A stretch of DNA of 64,000 bases from Neodontobutis hainanensis (taxonomy: Eukaryota > Chordata > Actinopteri > Gobiiformes > Odontobutidae), in contig JALDNG010000001.1 of the NCBI GenBank assembly GCA_024349245.1, forward strand, positions 4,876,501-4,940,500, in the 5' to 3' direction. The notes under the pieces are model-generated. The model saw nothing but the letters and a program-made list of their open reading frames with translations. It did not search any database and was not told where the DNA came from. Shown here piece after piece: positions 38,601-52,300 of the stretch; the stretch's first letter is position 1, and each line of letters opens with the position of its first letter. The position numbers and the translations under genes are program-made.

Positions 38601-41600
38601 CTTCACAACACAACATGTAGAGCAGGGGTCTCAAACTCAAATTACTTGGGGGCCGCAAGAGGCAGAGTCTGGGTGAGGCTGGACCGGATCAGGTATTCCA
38701 CAAAAAAAGCTTTGTTAAATCCTCTCAAACGTCATTACTAACAGTTCTTTAACTTCAGTGGGTTCTTCTGAACCTGAGCTATTCTGAACTTAAATGGAAT
38801 ATTGAAGAACATGAATGAGCTGGCTGAGTGGCCCCATTGGATGTCCACTCCCCTCAGTGATATTGTCAACATAACATCGGCGTTAATTTGCAGATTCGTC
38901 ATGATAACAAATCTACATGGATAGTGGCGGTCAAATTGCCATTACCTTTCAAACAAATCAGACCATTTCAAATGATGGGAAAACAAAATACAATCCGCAT
39001 GTTGCCAAATCCAATGCCGGTAACATTGAATTTGTCCTGCTCAAGGTCAAACATGCCCATTTCAAACACAGTAAGAAGCAGTAATTTTATGACGGCTATG
39101 TGATGTTACATGGGCCTATGTAACATTTAATGAAAACATTTCCCATAGTTGTGAAATGTTTCTCTGTCTGCATCAAGCCCAGCCGTTGGGCCGCCCCCAG
39201 GAGCCATATACTCCACTGTGATGGTAGGTTGGTTCAGTTCCAGCTTGCACAAAAAGGAACCTTCCACAAACAACGTGGTAACATACCATTCATATAAAAC
39301 TCGCAGGGCGGACTAACAAATTTTCATATCGTCCTGCGGGCCGCAAAATATCATCTTGCGGGCTGCAGTTGGCCCCCGGGCTGCGAGTTTGAGACCCCTG
39401 ATGTAGAGCCCCTAACTTGGCTGACTATTTGTGGAGTCATGCATCTGATGGTGAGGCTTCTTTAAATGTTGCAATGTGAGTGAGTATGACGCCCTCCAGT
39501 TGGCTTAAAAGGTACCTTTTAAATCAAGAGCCAGCAATGGATGGCAAGGGACTACTGTAATTGCTTTGCAACACACTCATTGGAAAGTGTGTGAACCAAA
39601 CAAAGCCGGGGGAAACACTTTTTCTAAATTCTTGATGTTGTCTAGGGGCTGAGACCAACCAACGGTCCCCTGGACATTATCCCATCTAAAGTGCTTAAAC
39701 AGGTGTTTATAAACAGCTGCCTCAATTCAGGTTCTGTACCAATTTTATTTAAGCACGCTGTGGTCAGACCTCTACAAAAAAAAAACAACCTTAATCTTAA
39801 TGTTTTGTCAAATTTTAGACCTGTGTCCCATTTACCTTTCCAACCCAAGGTTTAGGAAAACATAGCTCTCTCTCAGTTACCTTATCTTTTATTTACTTGG
39901 ACAACAAGTTACTCCTGATGTCATTTCCTTCATCGGTCACACCCCTGCCATCTCCTTCGTAATCATAAAGTCTTTAGTTATCCAGGGAACAAACATAAGC
40001 AAGCTCTCATTCAAAACAACCAAAGCAACCAAAAATAAATCAAATGTGTCTACCATTGTGTGCAACTGAAGCTCCAGATTCCCTGTGATGTCCTTAATAC
40101 ATCAGGTAACAGCGCACAGCGCGTTACGTTGTTAAATGTCTATTTTTTTTTTTTTCTTGGGCATAGCAGTCTTTGATAAACTCACCACCAGAGAATGGCT
40201 GACTTCTTTTTGCAGTTTTATATGATATGTTAAAGCTAGTCAAGGTGAAGATTAGCAAAAAGGTCCCTGTTGTTTTTGTGATTGAGTCCAGTCCAGTTCT
40301 TGTACTTGTTTGGCATGCTTGGTCTGGTAATGGCGGTGCAAATTGTAATTCATAAAACACAGCTACACTCTCCCTGCAGACAAAGCACAACGAAGTACCT
40401 TTGACTCCAGTAAGTAAATACTTAGAAGTCCATGCTTTGTTGGAAGTTCTGCATTCTATACAATTTATTTATTTTTAAATCTAAAATTGTTATACGCTAA
40501 AAGTATAGCCACAGTGCATCTCTTGTGTTGCCAACGTTGTATGTAATGTCCAGATGTCAATTCGAGCGGCTTCAAAATAAAAGTCATTGTACAGTATACT
40601 GTACTATGCACATGGTATACATTCTTAAATTTACCTTGGATTTAAGTTTAACTATATGGAGAAGTTGACAACTCTCTGGAACTCTCTTCCAGACATTGTA
40701 AATGTAAGTGGCGTTGGAACTGGAATTGACTTAACTGAGCATAGTAACAGGGAGAATTCTGTGTAGCTTAGAGCCCACTGGAGATGGCATTCTGAACATA
40801 ACTGCAGATTGTATAATGACCAGTATCATAATTTCATTATAAATTTCTGGTGTTTTTTGGAATGGAGACCTTTAAACTGTTATCTAACTTGTAAATAATA
40901 TACTCACATTCTGGGTCATCAAAACTTAAGAGCAACACAGCTGGGATGCCAGGACCTGCAGGAAAAACAAAAAGAAAATAGTGTGTCATCTTCTGTCAAG
41001 AAGCTCCCTTAATCAAACAATGAAACATATTTTTTTCCTCAGAGCCTCCATCAAGTTGAGGAAAAACTAAAAGTCAGTCATGGGAAAAATAGAACATTTA
41101 CTCCCAGAAAAGGACAGAAATGTGTCCAAGACTGATACATACACAAATAGTCCATTTACAAATAGAAGATTAGTGACAAACCTCCCTCCCAGACATACTG
41201 GCATAATCTTGACCTTTCAGCTACAATAGAAAAAAGGGACAGTTCATGGAGGTGTGGGCCCCATAACCCCTGCTTTGCTGGCGCTGCTGTGGCATCGGTG
41301 CTGAGCAGCTCTAGGGTGGACATTTTCTTTTATTTTCTTCTTTTTTATCTCCTTGGACCTGTGTTGAGCTGTATTTGTTTGTCCTCTTTTGTGTTCTTGT
41401 GAGTAAAGTGAACATCCAAACAAACTCAGCTACTATAGAGTAATAATGCTGTCTGTATATTTAGTTTCCCATATGTCTTGTGCACATTCAGATATGCAGA
41501 TAATGGATACAATCTCGAGAATAAGCAATAACCAAATAGAGATGTACAATAAACAAAAATGAAGCATCACAACAGTCTGAAATATATATAAAACTCAGCT

Positions 41601-44600
41601 CTTATCAGTTCACCTTAGAATTGACAAAGTGTTATAAGATGGATAAAGGACGGGATGGCTTAAAATTCAAACCTACGTCCAAAGGCCTTCTTTGAAACCT
41701 TTATTCAAAATGTCCTTTTTTAAAAAAAAATATAGTGCTTTTCCACCTAGTAGACACTCAAAGCGCTTTACCAGTGTTACAGCTGACCACTGGAAGCAAG
41801 TTGGGTTAACTGTCTTGCCCAAGGACACAACGACAGTATGTGGGAGAGCGTGATGTTATGTTTTGGGATGTTTCGAGCGGGGATCGCACCACAAACCCGC
41901 CGGTCGAATGACAGCCGCTCTACAACTGAGCTACTCTGATCACACTGACAAACAAATCACACAAATATTATATCACACTGAAAATATTTAAATACATCTT
42001 TATATTTAAAAATTTAAAATAAGTGATTTCTTTGAGATAAAATGAACACAACAAAGATGGAACAGGCTGCTATTGTCTTTCTGACCTTTGCATTTGAGTA
42101 CGGCATGCTGTGCATTGGGACTGACGTCGGCCTCGAAGAAGGTGCACTGCTCCCTGAGGTCACAGGTCAGGCATTGTCGTGGGAACAGGCCCATGGTGGA
42201 CATACTGTGACAAAAAGACGTCTGTTACTCCCCTTCCACCAGCAGGATTCGAGTGCTGGTTTGGAGCATGTGCTATTGCCGGTTTGGAGGTGGTTCAACT
42301 TGCGAGCCTATTAAGAACCGGTTTTCTTTCCGCTTTTTCTGGTTTGGAGCTGGTGCTTTGGCAGTCAAAAGACAAAGAACCAGTTTTGAAACTAGTCTCT
42401 GGCTCCAAACAGCACCTGTTTCCCACTGGCAAAAAGGGGTATTTGAGTATCTAACCTGTCCCTGTAAATGCACTAATAAACACATTACTGACCTGTAGAC
42501 TTGTCTCTGGTTGGCAGAGGCTTCTGTGCTCTCAAAGTATCTGAGGAAGAAAGTAGAACAGCAACAAATCAATTCTGGATGGACAATCATTAGCCTTGTA
42601 GTGAAGGAAGAAATTGTACATTTTATCAGTCTCAAATGGCACTTTCTGATGCATGTGAAACTTTGAGATGAGAGAATCTGAGTAAGATAAGGATCAACAC
42701 TGGCCAACAACACTAGGGATCAGTGGTCATTAACTTGGAGTGATTATGTGATTAGGAATAAAACAGCAATAGAGTAAGGACAGTCAGAGAGACAGAGACC
42801 ACTGAGCTGCAGTGAGTCAATAGTTTGAAACTGTTTGTTTGGTATCATTCAGCTGAGTCCTGAGAAAGAGTTTCTAATGGTTTATCTCATCCTGGTAAAA
42901 ATCTCTAACATTGACACGATTCAGACATTAGACTTTTACACAGTTACAGCAGCTGTCACAGGACAATGAAGTTCTCCAGATGGTTGTAACATGTCTGCCA
43001 GGTTTTTTATGGATGTGTTAATTTTGCTGTTTTGAGTAACCTTGCTACTTCGTTTTGCTGATGAAAGAATATCCATTTGGTGCAGTTAAGTTAAATGCTA
43101 GGAAATATAGTGGCTGGTGGCAGGTTTCAGTGAAGAAGAAAAAGGTCAGTTGGGGGAGATACCCCTAGCTCAGTCACTAGAAGTCATGCCGAGTATGCGG
43201 GAGACCTGGGTTCAAGTCCCACTTGGGTCATTTGTCATTCTCCTCTCTCTTTCAGATGTTCAATTTATTGTAGATAAAAAAAATCGTTGAAAAGAGCACA
43301 TTAAGGCGACTGACTGAGGAGCTTTGGAAAGGGGGCGGGGCCAGGGAGAAGACCTATGTGGTTTGCTTTGGTGATGACATAGCTCGCCGCTTAGCTGACC
43401 ATGACGGATGAACTGAGGCACGTGAAAGTAAACAAACAGACAACAGACACTTCTGCGGATTTACTTGGGTTGTTGAATGAGTCCAAGAGATGCACAGTGG
43501 AATTAAATTATTTTATTCAAGCAGTTGTGGAACTGAGTATTTTAGGGCAATGGCATCTAATGATGAGTTGGCTGAGCCCGCAGCAGTTACTCTGCAACCA
43601 AGGAATAGTTGACAAAGGAAAACTAGATGTTTCATTGCAAGAATTATGTCTTCAGAAATGATTATTGTGCAATGACACAAAATGTTGGTTGCAACACACT
43701 TTATATTGTTTATTGGCAAAGTTTTGCTGTTTTAATTCAAAACAATCAAAAGTTATTCTTGTTTTGTTAAAGTTCTTTTGCCAATTTTTCACCATACTTG
43801 TGACAACAATGTAAATAGCACACTCTAATTCAATAAAGTGAAAAACCCATTGGGGATCTCAAATACTGATTCCAGACTCAGTCTCTTGTGCGCCATATGA
43901 TTCCTTCTTAATTCTCTATCTACTGAGATATCTTATAGAACAAGGTGTGTCTGGTTCAAATGCAATCTGGGCTTTTTTATTCACATTTTAGCCACTTCTT
44001 CATGCTTATCTACACATGGTTGTAAAAACATTTGACAGTAAAAACAATACTTATTAGACAAAATATTAGAAAGTATAATTAAACTTGTGTCTATGGTCTT
44101 TCGCTGAGGCGCTACATCACATTAGGTCCAGAATTTATTCATAGATTAAAGTGTGTAACACTTACAAGAGCTGTTTGTTTTCATCATATGCTAGGATCCT
44201 GGTCACCTCCCAGTCGCCAGAGGTCAAGTGGCGAACTTCATCCTGGTAACTGTGCAACTGAGACAAAATATAACATCTGTTTAGTTATCCGGTGGCCCTT
44301 AAATATTCACTGTTCAGCTGGCCTCACCTTACAGAGTTTACTGCAGTTCTCTGAGTAAGAAATCACAGATAAAACAATTGTCATTCATTGTATGAAAAGA
44401 AGATTAAAGGACATAAGGCTTTAATATTTAAAAAGCAGGAGTGAAAACTTGTAAGAATACGGGTTAATGAAACAAATTTTCTTTGTTACAAATGAAAGAA
44501 AGGGCTGCGCTGAAGCTGCTGTTCAGTAACGGGCTATTTCACGGAAATGGACGCGTGTCTTCTTTTTTATTACTGGGTCTGAGCATAAAACAAAATGAAC

Positions 44601-46272
44601 AATGATCACCTATCTGTGCTGAGGAGCACCAAAAAAGACAGAAGACGAGAGCACTGGACAGGTCAACTCAGCGCATCACTTTCAATCACAATTGTTATTA
44701 TATATTTTTTTTATTAACAAAGCATAATATAAACATTAATCCATACATGAAAAAAACAAGAAAATGAGGAAATAAAAACACAGAAAACCAAAACAAGTCT
44801 GACCTCCCATCTTTAAATTGAAATAACCATCTCCTTCGGTTTGAGAGGAGATGTCCAGGCCTCCTCTGAGGCCCAAGTCCTGCTCCCAATAAACCAAATA
44901 ATAATAATCTTTTAAAAATACATTTTTTTCAAATACCATTTAGCCCTAATAACATGGTACAATGTTTTTTTACTCTTAGCTTGAACCATTTGTGGTGAAC
45001 ACTGGTGTTAAAACTGGTTGTAGGGCTACCTTCCTGTTGAACATAGTGATGTGGTGGAACTCTCCCTTGCCGCCCTGTTTGACTGGCACAGTGAGGAAGA
45101 AGTGGGTGAAGTCAGTGGAGAACAATGGCTTCTGTCTCTGTGGACAAAAATAATGATAACAAATAATACTCATAATAGAGGTCATAAAATATTTAATGGC
45201 TATGTGTTAACATGGGACTCTCAGGAACGTAAGATATTTACCTGTCTGGAGAGCCAGGTTTCAGAGGATTCCTCATGTCTCTGAACAAAAGAATTACACA
45301 CCAGTTACTTTGTGGAATGTCTATATATCAATCTGTGACTGAATTCTCATTTTTGATACTATAAAAGCCTGGACCAAATTAAAAAAGCTTCCTTTGTAGT
45401 TTGATACAAATTAAGTGTTTTTACAAAAAAAATAGGTCTACAAGATGAAGAAAGTGGTGGTGCACATTAAAATCTTCACCTTTTTAATAACATTTTTAAA
45501 GCCTAGAAAAGCAGCCATAGGAATCTATTTATTATATTTCTTGAAAGGTTACATGTTAAAATGACATGCTTCCCTGAAAAATCTGTTAAAACACATGCTT
45601 AAATAGTAAAGTAAATAATAAACTAAATAATCAAAAAGTAAAATTATAAGATGCTATGAAACACAATTAGTTATTTGAAGATAATCCCTTAATTAGTCCA
45701 ACCACAAATTGATTAGTCAGATTATTTAAGATTCAGAACATAGCCAAAGCCTTGTCAGGTAAGTACTGGGTCTCTAAAGTGTCCTACCTTCAGACAGGCC
45801 CCTGTGGTGGCATCGCATAGTGTTAGCACCGAGGCATTCTGGGGTCGGTTGAGCCAGCGCACTGCCAGCTGAGTGTTACTGATCCACTTCACCATGGTCA
45901 CATAAAAGTCCCTGTAAAGGCCCAGTACAAGGTATTAGACCATCTGGACTGTGGGACAGACCACCAATCCAGTGTCTGTGGCACTGGTGTATGTGTCAGT
46001 TCACTCCTTGAAAACCCCAAATCTGCTCAGCGGGATAGGACGGGCAGATCCCCCACAATCCCACAGAGGGCTCAACTCTGGTCTAACGCTAAACACCATG
46101 GGCAAAGACCCCCCTCCAGTCCTGCCTCTTTATACCTTTGCTTCATTCTGATCAAAAAAATTTTTGACACACCCATATTGCCTAAAAAATGCATCACAAT
46201 CATTTCAAGTATTTATTGCAATATGTATTATTATTATTATTATTATTATATTAATATGCAGTAATTGAATTA

Positions 46273-46331
<59 letters not shown>

Positions 46332-49300
46332 TCTTCTGTAAAATAAGAAAAGCAGATTATGCTATGTTTAAGTTGTGTTGCAGTGACTATGCTGAAAAAC
46401 ATCACACAACAACAATAAATATTGTGTAATTGTCTGTATTTTAATTGTAAACACCGATTCTCCATCCATCCATCCATCTTCTACCGCTTATCCGGGGCCG
46501 GGTCGCGGGGGCAGCAGTCTAAGCAGAGAAGCCCAGACTTCCCTCTCCCCAGACACTTCCTCCAGCTCTTCCGGGGGGATACCGAGGCGTTCCAAGGCCA
46601 GCCGAGAGACATAGTCCCTCCAGCGTGTCCTAGGTCTTCCCCGAGGTCTCCTCCCGGTGGGACATGCCCGGAATACCTCCCTAGGGAGGCGTCCGGGAGG
46701 CATCCGAAACAGATGCCCGAGCCACCTCAGCTGGCTCCTCTCGATGTGAAGGAGCAGCGGCTCTACTTTGAGCTCCTCCCGAGTGACCGAGCTCCTCACC
46801 CTATCTCTAAGGGAGCGCCCCGCCACTCTGCGGAGAAAGCTCATTTCGGCCGCCTGTATCCGGGATCTTGTTCTTTCGGTCATGACCCAAAGCTCATGAC
46901 CATAGGTGAGAGTAGGAACGTAGATCGACTGGTAAATCGAGAGCTTTGCCTTACAGCTCAGCTCCTTCTTCACCACGACAGACCGGTACATCGACCGCAT
47001 TACTGCAGAAGCTGCACCGATCCGTCTGTCAATCTCACGCTCCTTCCTTCCCTCACTCGTGAACAAGACCCCGAGATACTTAAACTCCTCCACTTGAGGC
47101 AGGAGCTCTCCACCAACCTGGAGGGCAAGCCACCCTTTTCCAACTGAGAACCATGGTCTCAGACTTGGAGGTGCTGATCCTCATCCCAGCCGCTTCACAC
47201 TCGGCTGCAAACCGCCCCAGTGAACATTGAAGGTCCTGGCTTGATGGAGCCAACAGGACAACATCATCTGCAAAAAGCAGAGATGAAATCCTGTGGTCCC
47301 CAAACCAGACTCCCTCCGGCCCCTGGCTGCGCCTAGAAATCCTGTCCATAAAGATAATGAACAGGACCGGTGACAAAGGGCAGCCCTGCTGGAGTCCAAC
47401 ATTCACCGGGAACAGGTCTGACTTACTGCCGGCAATGCGAACCAAGCTCCTGCTCCGGTCGTACAGGGACCGGATAGCCCTTAGCAAAGGGCCCTGGACT
47501 CCATACTCCCAGAGCACCCCCCACAGGGCACCGCGAGGGACACAGTCGAATGCCTTCTCCAGATCCACAAAGCACATGTGGACTGGTTGGGCAAACTCCC
47601 ATAATCCCTCCAGCACCCTGGAGAGGGTATAGAGCTGGTCCAGTGTTCCACGACCAGGACGAAAACCGCATTGTTCCTCCTGGATCTGAGGTTCGACTAT
47701 CGGCCGCATTCTCCTCTCCAGTACCCTGGCATAGACTTTCCCGGGGAGGCTGAGGAGTGTGATCCCTCTGTAGTTGGAACACACCTTCCGGTCCCCCTTC
47801 TTAAAAAGGGGGACCACCACCCCGGTCTGCCAGTCCAGAGGTACTGTCCCCAAACGCCACGCGATGTTGCAGAGGCGTGTCAGCCAAGACAGCCCCACAA
47901 CATGCAGAGACTTGAGGTACTCAGGGCATACCTCATCCACCCCCGGTGCCTTGCCACCGAGGAGCTTCCCAACTACCTCAGTGACTTCAGCCCGAGTGAT
48001 GGACGAGTCCACCTCTGAGCCCTCGGCCTCTGCTTCCTCAGTGGAAGACGTGACGGTGGGGTTGAGGAGATCCTCGAAGTATTCCTTCCACCGTCCAACA
48101 ATATCCCCAGTTGAGGTCAGCAGATTCCCACCTCCACTGTAAACAGTGTTGGCAGGGCACTGCTTCCCCCTCCTGAGGCGCCGGACGGTTTGCCAGAATT
48201 TCTTCGAGGCCGACCGATAGTCTTTTCCATGGCCTCACGAACTCCTCCCAGACCCGAGTTTTGCCTCCACAACCACCCGTGCTGCAGCTCGCTTGGCCTG
48301 CCGGTACCTATCAGCTGCCTCAGGAGTCCCACAAGCCAACCAGGCTCGATAGGTCTCCTTCTTCAGCTTGACGGCATCCCTTACTTCCGGTGTCCACCAC
48401 CGGGTTCGGGGATTGCCGCCACGACAGGCACCGGAGACTTTGCGGCCACAGCTTCGAGTGGCTGCGCCGACAATGGAGGTGGAAAACATGGTCCACTCGG
48501 ACTCAATGTCTCCAGTCTCCCTCGGAATCTGGTCGAAGCTCTGTCGGAGGTGGGAGTTTAAGATCTCTCTGACAGGGGACTCGGCCAAACGTTCCCAACA
48601 GACCCTCACAGTACTTTTGGGTCTGCCAAGTCTGGCAGACTTGGCAATTCACTAGTCAGGCAAACAATATACAAGTGGAAAACGCTTTAGGACTGTTGCT
48701 ACTCTACCAAGAAGTGCACGCCTAGTCAACATGACACCAAGAGCACAACAAAGACTCACCAATGAAGTAAAGAAACTACCCCCAATGACAGCCAAAGATT
48801 TGGAGGCATTATTGACTCTTGCTAACATCTCTGTTCATGAGTCTACAATACATTAAACACTAAACAAGGTATCCACGGCAGGACACCACAAAGGAAGCCA
48901 CTACTTACTCAAAAGAACATTGCTACACGCCTGAAGTTTGCAAAAGAGCACATTGACACTCCACAGCTGTATTGGCAAAATGATTTGTGGACTGATGAGA
49001 CTAAGATTGAACTATTTAGAAAAAACACAGCGCTACATCTGGCGTAGAAAGGGCACAGCATATCATCATGAAAACATCATCCAAACTGTAAAGTCTGGTG
49101 GAGGAAACATCATGATTTGGACCTGCTTTGATGCATCAGGGCCTGGAATCATTGAGGGGAAGATAAATTCCCAAGAATATCAGACATTTTTTCAGGATAA
49201 TGTGAGGATGTCTGTACGTCAGCTGAAACTGTGGAGAAGGTAGTGATGCAACAGGACAACAATCCAAAACACCAGAGTAAGTCCACGATAGAATGGTTTC

Positions 49301-52300
49301 AGAAAAACAAAATTGGCCTTTTAGGAATGGCCAAGTCAGAGCCCAGACCTCAACCCACTAGAGATGCTATAGATTGACTTGAAGAGGGCCATAAACATGA
49401 GACGTCCAAAGAATATGACCGAGCTAAAGCCGTTCTGCAGGAAGAATGGGCTAAAATTCCTCCTCAACGATGTGCAGCTACAGCAAGTACCTGTTTGAGG
49501 TTATTGCTGCCAAGAGGGGGTCAACCAGTTTTTAATTCTTAGGGTTCATTTTCTTTTTCCAACTGCCATTTTGAATGTTGAATGAGTGTGTTCAATAAAG
49601 ATATTTAAAGGACAAGAGGTGTTGTCTGTCCAATCTGTCATTTAGCTGCTTATTTGTCTTTGTAAAGCCTTCTGAGGCAACTGCTGTTGTGATATTATGC
49701 TAAAAAAGACACATTTTTGTTACTAATACATTACAATGTTGCCATAGAGTGACATTTTTGCTTTTGACCCAGTGTGCTCCAGGACGGAGTTTGTGAGTGT
49801 GAGATACCTGAGCCGGAGCTGTTCGGGAGGTTGTAGTTCCTTAGTGTGAATAGTTCCAAACAGATTGACCACAAACAACTTGACAGTGGGGTTTGTCTGG
49901 CCCGCCTGGAGATGCACAACACAACTGTCTCAATCAAATGCATGTGATGGAAAATCCGAATTGCCCAATAGTGAAAGAATGTGAGAGTGAATGGTTGTCT
50001 GTCAGTGTCGTTTAGTGATGGCCCTGCAATTCATTTTTACTCCATCTCAAGCCCAAATGTGCCGGGATAGGCTCCAACCCCCTGTAACCCTCAATATAAG
50101 CAGTAGATAATGAATAAATACATACACCTGCCATTGATGTGATTCCTAAATCTCGTGAATGTCTAGTTCTAAAGGAAGACAGTCAGCACTCACAGTGGGG
50201 TACGCATACTGTAGTGCCCGGGGGTACATGCTGCCCGTCAACTGGGGCAGGGCCATGAAGGGGACCAGTGTGTCGTTGATGGTGAAAAAGGCCAGTCTAT
50301 CTCCGTCAGGTGACCACCAGTGAGCCAAATGACAATGCAGAATCTCCTCTGGAATAAGTTTAATTTAGAGTTAATTACATGTGAACATGTGATAATAAGT
50401 CAGACCACCTCAAATAAAATAAAAAATTATAAAAAAAAAACTACTGTCTCCCTTGCTCCATTTTTCATATACTCTATGTCAAATATTAACTTGAGAACCC
50501 AATTAAATGTGCATTATCAAAATGCAGTAGAGTAAGCGATACGCAGAGCCACCCCACCTTCATAGAGCCAGTCTGCTAGACCGTTGAACACCACGCCCTC
50601 CTGCCCTGAAGACGTGATCCTCAAAGAGTTACTCCTCACGTCCGACTGGTAGTAGATGTTGTTCTCAAAGATGTATATCTGAGGACAAACAAAATCAAAA
50701 AAGGTTTTAAGTTTTTTTTTTTATGGCTTTATCAGTGACCATCTACTACAAAGGCAACCTTAAAACACTTAAAAACTATAAAAATAGCAAGACAAACAAA
50801 ACAAAAAACAAAATAGTGATAATGAAGGAATAAATATTGTTAAACTTAATATTATCCAAGAATCCTTTGCAGCAATACATTTCTTGGATACAACTATTTT
50901 CTGCTGGGACATGCTCCAGGCACCAGCAACTCCTAACGGGAATAAGCGGTAGAAAATGAATGAATGAATGAAAATTTTCTGTGTTCCCACTATTTCTGAG
51001 AAATCATTTTACTTTATTTTTATTTATATATTTATTTTATTTTCCAAACATTGCAAGAAATGTTTTATTCACTGACATATAGTCTATCACAGACCCACAT
51101 TATTCCTATACTCAATTTGTAATTATTAGTAATAATGAAAGGTTTATGTGTAGCCATCACCTGGAATTAGTCATGCTCTGCTATAGTTAAATTCTTTTCC
51201 ACAAACTATAGCAGCCTCGGCACTGTTGGACATTTTGTTCAATTTCCAGCTACACTCTAAACTTGCATTTTCCCTAGCTTTTCAACACACTAGTTTTACA
51301 AACACACATTATGGAATCCATCGCAGCTCTTTTCTCACCTTGTTTTCATTAGCTATTAGTCACATGGTGGCTATACCAAGCTTATGTCCCATTTACTTTG
51401 GAAATCTACCTGAAGTGGCAGCAGCCCTTTTCAGTATAAAATTTATGAGGACATTACATTTTTGAAAAGCAACACATACATTTGCATTTGTAGGGCAGTT
51501 TATTTCAAAGAACAACAGAAAGTAGAGGAGTCTTCAGAATAAACAATGTCTTAGGAGCTATGAAAATTTCAATTGGATACAGTGGCCCTGAGGTGCTTAA
51601 TCAAAAAAGTTTTTGGCCACACGAAAAATAAAAGCATTTAAAAATGCAGCCTCAAAAAAAAAAAAAAACATCTGTCAAATTTAAGGGCCACAGGTGATGT
51701 CAATGTTGTTTTAAAAATGTCCATCTACTTTTTTTTGTAGTGGACAAAACTATTTTGATGATGCACCTCAGGGCCATATAACTAGACAGTATATGTATAA
51801 TAGATGGGACAATAGATTTTTTTTCAAAATTCTCTTGTTAAAATTATATTCATAACAGAAGAACCTGTTTAAAAACAGACTTATAAATATGTAACAGTTA
51901 ACATGGTATTTTGTGATGTTTCTCATTTGGGAAATAGACATCTTGGAGCCAGACCTCACAGCCACATAGAATGCTCCCAGTCCTCATTGTACTGTGTTAT
52001 TGTTGTTTATTGTTCTGTTTTTTTAATATGATATGGAGATAAACAGACACACTACACTAAATCAAACCACTTTTTGAAGGCACATATGCATAGCACGAGT
52101 TTATGTGAAAGCTAGGAAGAGCCAGGTTGTGACGCACCAGTTGATGGCCCTGTCGTCCCCACGCTGCATGTTGCAACACTGCGTTCTGAACCTCTGGAGG
52201 GTTCAACTCCCACACTTCCCTACAACACACATAGAGAATATTAACAGGTCTAACATTTGCTTTTAGCTGCACAATGAGCCACATTCAAAGACAGTGGAAT

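Noticed and set aside
43155..43230. Functional tRNA gene
   Set aside because: Box A and the acceptor stem are degenerate and no proper anticodon arm could be folded; a SINE head or pseudogene fits better.
43401..43661. 87-codon plus-strand ORF as a gene nested in dpp10
   Set aside because: No recognisable domain, promoter or splice structure; ORFs of this length occur by chance in this window.
46422..47147. 241-codon plus-strand ORF
   Set aside because: It is the antisense of the Rex3 reverse transcriptase C-terminal region, open because of codon bias, with low-complexity Pro/Arg content.
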